A stretch of 64,000 nucleotides of DNA from positions 1 through 64,000 of the forward strand of contig NZ_BONY01000014.1 in NCBI RefSeq assembly GCF_016862955.1, in the 5' to 3' direction. The position numbers and the translations under genes were made by a program. The notes under the pieces are model-generated. The model was not told the DNA's origin, ran no database searches, and saw nothing but the letters and a program-made list of their open reading frames with translations. This DNA comes from Rhizocola hellebori (GTDB lineage: Bacteria > Actinomycetota > Actinomycetes > Mycobacteriales > Micromonosporaceae). Below, piece after piece: positions 60,479 to 64,000 of the stretch; position 1 is the stretch's first letter; each line of letters begins with the position of its first letter.

Positions 60479-60997
60479 ATGTCCAACGGGGACATTGTCG
60501 CCATGGCTACATTCTCTCGCTACCGCACTGCCCCCGGTGCTGGGACGCTGGCGGCGTTTCTGCTGGTGCTGATATTCGGCAGCCCGGCATACGTGCGCTG
60601 GGTGCAGAGCAATACAGATGAGGGCTCGGCGGGCGGCTGGTTCATGCGCCTGCTGGCCTGGCCGGCGTGGAGGTTTGACGCCCAGGACTCGGTGCAGAGT
60701 CTCATCGCCGACGACATCAAGGCGATTCTGGTGGTGCTGCTGACTTGGGGATTCATGGTGCTGCTGCCCGGGTCGCAGCTGGCCCGTGCCCGTGGCGGAG
60801 GCAGTCAGTTCCTGGCCGGTTGGGCCGCTTACATCTTCGCGGGCGCGTTCGCGGCGCTGCTTGCCGCTTTCGTGCAGACCAACCCCACCGTGCTGGGCGC
60901 CTTCAACGCCGCGGGAAGCGGGGCGATCTATGGCTTCTTCGTGGGCTGGATCGTCGGCGCGGCGGCCCTCGGTGGTTACCGAGGGACCTCCTCGTAG
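60479..60997 (+). CDS. Membrane protein, unknown function
   Basis: A 172-residue protein with about four hydrophobic segments (GTLAAFLLVLIFGSPAYV, ILVVLLTWGFMVLLPG, GWAAYIFAGAFAALLAAFV, GSGAIYGFFVGWIVGAAALGGY). I do not recognise the family. ATG 60479 or ATG 60503 (MATFSRYRT) are both possible. TATTGT (60464-60469) is a candidate -10 nine bases before the first. A convergent terminator follows the stop. Confidence 0.65.
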   Translation: MSNGDIVAMATFSRYRTAPGAGTLAAFLLVLIFGSPAYVRWVQSNTDEGSAGGWFMRLLAWPAWRFDAQDSVQSLIADDIKAILVVLLTWGFMVLLPGSQLARARGGGSQFLAGWAAYIFAGAFAALLAAFVQTNPTVLGAFNAAGSGAIYGFFVGWIVGAAALGGYRGTSS

Positions 60998-61013
60998 CGA
61001 TTGACTCCAGCGA

Positions 61014-61042
61014 CGGCCGCCGCCCAGTTTGGGCGGCGGCCG
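61014..61042. terminator. Bidirectional terminator
   Basis: A perfect 13-bp stem (61014-61026 with 61030-61042) and three-base loop between two convergent genes. The arms can serve transcripts from either side. Confidence 0.85.
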
Positions 61043-61054
61043 CTGTCGGAGCTG

Positions 61055-61855
61055 TCACAAGTTGAGCAGGGCGGCCGCATTGTCGTGCAGCAGCGCCTTT
61101 TCCTCTTCGTCGGTGAAGCCCAGGCTGTGGAAGGCGCTCAGCGCGAAAGCCGGATCGTCGAAGGGCCAGTCGCTTCCGTAAAGCACTTGGCGCACCCCGA
61201 CTTTGCGTATCACCCAGCGGAAATGCTCGGCGTAGGGACCACCGGCCATCATCGGCCCGGTGGCCGACAGGTCAAAGTGGACGTTGTGCCCGTACCACGG
61301 ATAGCGCCCCAGAATTTCGTAAACCAGCGTCTGGACGAAGTCAGGCCCGTTCATGTGGGCCAGGATGAGCTTCGATTCGGGGCAGGTCATGGCGAGGCGG
61401 ATGAACTTGCCCGGCTGAGCCGGATCGAAGGGGCTGTAGCCATCGAAGAGCGTGATGATGCCGTACTCTCCCGCCCGGCGCACCAGGTTGGTCACCTCCT
61501 CGTCGCCGACATCGAACTCCTGCGTGTTCGGATGCAGCTTGAGCATGCGGGCGCCGAGCTGGGCCACCCGATGTAGCTCGGCCGAGGCCAGCTCGCGGTC
61601 GGCGGGGTGGACCGAGACGACCGGGATGAGGAACCCGTCTGTGCTCGCGGCCAGCTCTAGCACCGCGTCGTTCTGGCTGCGGGTCGTTTCCATGTCGTCG
61701 CGGGGCGCCATGACGATTGCCGTGGCGTGCTTCACCCGCGGCTGCCGCACGGCGGCGAGCAGCCCGTCGAGACCGAGTGTGTGATGGTCGCCCACGGACC
61801 TTTCCCGGTCGAGGGCGAGGTGCGCGTGGATGTCGATGACAGGCCCGTCGTACAT
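61055..61855 (-). CDS. Amidohydrolase-family (ACMSD-like) metal hydrolase
   Basis: A 266-residue TIM-barrel hydrolase. The metal ligands are visible as DIHAHLAL (His-x-His), KLHPNTQEF, ILAHMNGPD and LYGSDWPF (Asp). This is the amidohydrolase-2/ACMSD subfamily, which decarboxylates or hydrolyses small carboxylates. The substrate is unknown. ATG 61855 lies six bases after TAAGAT. Confidence 0.87.
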   Translation of the reverse strand: MYDGPVIDIHAHLALDRERSVGDHHTLGLDGLLAAVRQPRVKHATAIVMAPRDDMETTRSQNDAVLELAASTDGFLIPVVSVHPADRELASAELHRVAQLGARMLKLHPNTQEFDVGDEEVTNLVRRAGEYGIITLFDGYSPFDPAQPGKFIRLAMTCPESKLILAHMNGPDFVQTLVYEILGRYPWYGHNVHFDLSATGPMMAGGPYAEHFRWVIRKVGVRQVLYGSDWPFDDPAFALSAFHSLGFTDEEEKALLHDNAAALLNL

Positions 61856-61861
61856 GGGCCG

Positions 61862-61867
61862 ATCTTA
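61862..61867 (-). promoter_or_regulatory. Leaderless -10 of the amidohydrolase gene
   Basis: TAAGAT on the minus strand, six bases before ATG 61855. Confidence 0.55.
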
Positions 61868-61875
61868 GTGTCCTT

Positions 61876-63393
61876 TTAGGACGCCGGACAGGTGGTGTTG
61901 TTGCGCGGAGGCTCCAGGCTGATCAGGTATTTGTTGACCGCGGCCGCGATACATCGGGTTTCCGGATAGGCCGTGTGGCCCTCGCCGTCCCAGCCGAGCA
62001 CCACGCCGACCCCGAGCATCGCAGCCAGCTTCGGTGTCTGGTCGAAGGGGGTGGCCGGGTCGCCCTTGGTGCCCACCACGAGGATCGGGGGAGCACCGTT
62101 GGCCGGGCCGACCGGGTACGGATCGCGCTTGCCCGGCCACAGCGCGCAGGTAAGCATGCCGATCGCGAGGGGTGCGCCGAACACGGGGTATTTCGCGCGC
62201 CACTCCGACTGCAGCGAACGGATCCGCTCCACCGTCACCGGCTTGCCGTCGTCGGCGCAGTTGACCGCGGCGTTGGCATCGAAAAGGTTGCTGTAGTTGC
62301 CGTTCGGATCGCGATCGGAATAGGCGTCGGCGAGGGTGAAGATGCCCCCGGCCTTGCCGTCGCCCAGGTCGTCGAGGGCCTTGCCCAGGTCGGGCCAGCG
62401 GGTCTTGGTGTACATGGCGGAGACCACCGCCCACAGGATCCAGCCCGCAGTCGCGTGGCGTCCGTCACGGTAGCCGACCGGGTTGGTGCGGGCCTGTTCC
62501 ATCAGCTTGAGCACGACCGCCTGCGCGTCGCCGCTGATCGGGCAGCGGCTGGCGTTGTCGGCGCACCACGCGGCGAAGTTGCCGAAAGCCAGCTCGAAGC
62601 CCTTGGCCTGCCCCTCGGACGACTCGACCGAGTTCGCCTGCGGGTCGACGGCGCCATCGAGAACCAGCGCGCGGATCTTGTCGGGGAACAGCTGGGCGTA
62701 AACCGCACCGAGCAGGGTGCCGTAGGAGTAGCCCAGGTAGGTCAGCTTCGGGTCGCCCAGCTCCTCGCGGATCTTGTCCATGTCGCGGGCTGCCTGCTCG
62801 GTCGAGTAGTAGGGCAGCTTGGCGCCGTATTTCGCGTCGCAGGCGTCGACCATCTTCCTGTTGAGCGCGACCACCTCGTCGAACGCGCTCTGGCTGAGCG
62901 GGTCTGGCTCGGCGCCGAAGCTCGCGTCGAGGCCGGCCGAGTTGTAGCAGGTGATCGGGTCGGAGCGACCCACCCCGCGCGGGTCGAAGCCCACGATGTC
63001 GAAGCGGCGGGTGATCTCCGCGGGGAGCCCCTGGGTCAGATAGATCGCCAGGTCGACCCCGGAACCTCCCGGCCCGCCCGGGTTGACCAGCAGCGAACCT
63101 ATCCGGTCGCGCTGGTCGTCGGCGCGCGCCCGGATCACGGAGATCCCCAGCGTGCGGCCGTCGGCCTTGTTGCCCCAGTCTTGCGGCACCTGGATGGTGC
63201 GGCACTGGAACGAATAGCCGGCCGGAACCCGCCCGAGGAGGCTGCGCGCCTCACCTGAGCAGGAGGTCCAGCCCGGCTCCGGGCTTGCTTCGCGGGCTTG
63301 CCCGCCGTCGAGGATAGGCGGCAGGAAACAACCGGCGAGCGCGACGGTCATGGCCAGAAAGGCGATGCCGAGGCGTGAGGGGAGGCGCACCAC
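61876..63393 (-). CDS. Lipoprotein alpha/beta-hydrolase peptidase (tripeptidyl aminopeptidase type)
   Basis: A 505-residue exported enzyme. Lipobox LAGC near residue 22 predicts surface attachment. SLLVNPGGPGGSGVD (oxyanion region), FDIVGFDPRGVGRSDP and the nucleophile elbow GYSYGTLLG are typical of the SlpD/TAP-type prolyl or tripeptidyl aminopeptidases. The C-terminal TAP-like domain carries GTKGDPATP (Asp) and GEGHTAY (His). GTG 63393 is seven bases after TAGGCT. Confidence 0.9.
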   Translation of the reverse strand: MVRLPSRLGIAFLAMTVALAGCFLPPILDGGQAREASPEPGWTSCSGEARSLLGRVPAGYSFQCRTIQVPQDWGNKADGRTLGISVIRARADDQRDRIGSLLVNPGGPGGSGVDLAIYLTQGLPAEITRRFDIVGFDPRGVGRSDPITCYNSAGLDASFGAEPDPLSQSAFDEVVALNRKMVDACDAKYGAKLPYYSTEQAARDMDKIREELGDPKLTYLGYSYGTLLGAVYAQLFPDKIRALVLDGAVDPQANSVESSEGQAKGFELAFGNFAAWCADNASRCPISGDAQAVVLKLMEQARTNPVGYRDGRHATAGWILWAVVSAMYTKTRWPDLGKALDDLGDGKAGGIFTLADAYSDRDPNGNYSNLFDANAAVNCADDGKPVTVERIRSLQSEWRAKYPVFGAPLAIGMLTCALWPGKRDPYPVGPANGAPPILVVGTKGDPATPFDQTPKLAAMLGVGVVLGWDGEGHTAYPETRCIAAAVNKYLISLEPPRNNTTCPAS

Positions 63394-63400
63394 GCCCGCG

Positions 63401-63406
63401 AGCCTA
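63401..63406 (-). promoter_or_regulatory. Leaderless -10 of the lipoprotein hydrolase
   Basis: TAGGCT on the minus strand, seven bases before GTG 63393. It overlaps the stop codon of the DNA-ligase gene. Confidence 0.5.
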
Positions 63407-64000
63407 TCCGCTCGTTTCCAGAACGGCGTCGACGCTCAGTTTGAGCGGACGTTCGAGCTGGTCGTAGCGGCATGATTGGGGCTCGCGGTCGGGCCGCCAC
63501 CGCTTGAACTGGGCGGTGTGCCGGAATCGATCACCCTCCATCGCGTCGTAGCCGACCTCGACCACCAGCTCGGGGCTCAGCGGCTCGAAGGAGAGATCCT
63601 TCTTGCCGGTCCACCGGCTGACCGCGCCCGGCATGCGCTGGCTGCCACCCGTGGTCGCCTGCTCGGCCCAATCGGCCCAGGGGTGATCCTTCGGGTTGCG
63701 GTAGGGCTCGATCTCGTCGAGCAGCTCCTTGCGGCGGGCCAGGCTGAACGAGGAGCTCACGCCGACGTGATGGAGCACGCCTTCGTCGTCATAAAGTCCT
63801 AAAAGGAGGGACCCGACGATCGGGCCTGACTTGTGGTAACGGAACCCGCACACCACCGCATCGGCGGTGCGGGCGTGTTTCACCTTGAACATCAGGCGTT
63901 TGCCGGGCTCGTAAAGCATGTCGGCGGGCTTGGCGATCAGGCCGTCGAGGCCGGCCCCCTCGAACTCGGTGAACCAGCGCCGCGCCACCTCGGCATCTGT
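63404..64000 (-). CDS. ATP-dependent DNA ligase, C-terminal part (truncated by window edge)
   Basis: About 199 residues of the C-terminal half. EGAGLDGLIAKPADMLYEPGKRLMFKVKHARTADAVVCGFRYHK contains the nucleotidyltransferase motifs IV/V (DGLIAK, FKVKHAR). The OB-fold domain follows. The adenylated Lys motif KxDG lies beyond the window. The similarity is to LigC/LigD-type ligases that act with a separate LigD polymerase, as at 59318-60334. The reading frame stays open to the window edge. Confidence 0.88.
   Translation of the reverse strand, partial: TDAEVARRWFTEFEGAGLDGLIAKPADMLYEPGKRLMFKVKHARTADAVVCGFRYHKSGPIVGSLLLGLYDDEGVLHHVGVSSSFSLARRKELLDEIEPYRNPKDHPWADWAEQATTGGSQRMPGAVSRWTGKKDLSFEPLSPELVVEVGYDAMEGDRFRHTAQFKRWRPDREPQSCRYDQLERPLKLSVDAVLETSG

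Overview
The window is dense, visibly G+C-rich chromosomal DNA of an actinobacterium. Markers for this are an mce lipid-importer operon, an AfsR/SARP regulator, a SigD/RsdA sigma/anti-sigma pair, a mycothiol-dependent nitroreductase homologue, the DUF3000/RNase D/hemE neighbourhood, and the coproporphyrin-type haem genes hemG-hemQ. A member of the Pseudonocardiales is my best guess, but the order is uncertain. I see no rRNA, tRNA, insertion sequence, phage gene, CRISPR array or origin, and no gene-free stretch longer than about 300 bases.

Layout. 1-7.2 kb (minus strand): a membrane-anchored HLHP protein, a secreted LVIVD-repeat protein, a 993-aa SARP regulator, and an anti-sigma factor overlapping its sigma factor. 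7.2-17.5 kb (plus): an eleven-gene mce operon (ATPase, two permeases, MceA-F, two Mce-associated proteins) in which every junction overlaps. 17.5-22.8 kb: cupin, RNase D, DUF3000, hemE, a membrane protein and a TrmB/LuxR-type regulator. 22.8-26.4 kb: a 1187-aa secreted subtilase. 26.4-31.0 kb: small housekeeping genes, MarR/VOC and hemG-hemQ. 31.0-43.9 kb: a carbohydrate locus bracketed by two LacI paralogues. 43.9-64 kb: mixed metabolic and stress genes, including a GH3 glucosidase, an MFS exporter with an ArsR-type regulator, an SGNH/CBM2 esterase, msrB, and a LigD-type polymerase and an ATP-dependent DNA ligase as separate genes.

The most interesting system is at 31-44 kb: LacI-1, a sugar-binding lipoprotein, two permeases (no ATPase of their own), a GH13 glucosidase, a large secreted GH87 enzyme with duplicated binding modules, a lipoprotein alpha/beta hydrolase, a lipoprotein GH87 and LacI-2. 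GH87 enzymes are known alpha-1,3-glucanases and mycodextranases. I therefore infer a locus for attacking fungal-type alpha-1,3-glucan outside the cell, processing it at the surface, importing the oligosaccharides and hydrolysing them inside. The two repressors are almost identical in their DNA-binding halves and diverge in their sensor halves.

A second theme is leaderless expression. Eighteen genes that start a transcription unit have a TAnnnT hexamer ending 6-8 nt before the start codon, with no Shine-Dalgarno site. This fixes several start codons and shows which genes begin transcripts. Operator-like palindromes overlap or adjoin some of these promoters (LacI-1, the ArsR-type regulator) or lie in divergent gaps (MarR/VOC, TrmB-type/subtilase).
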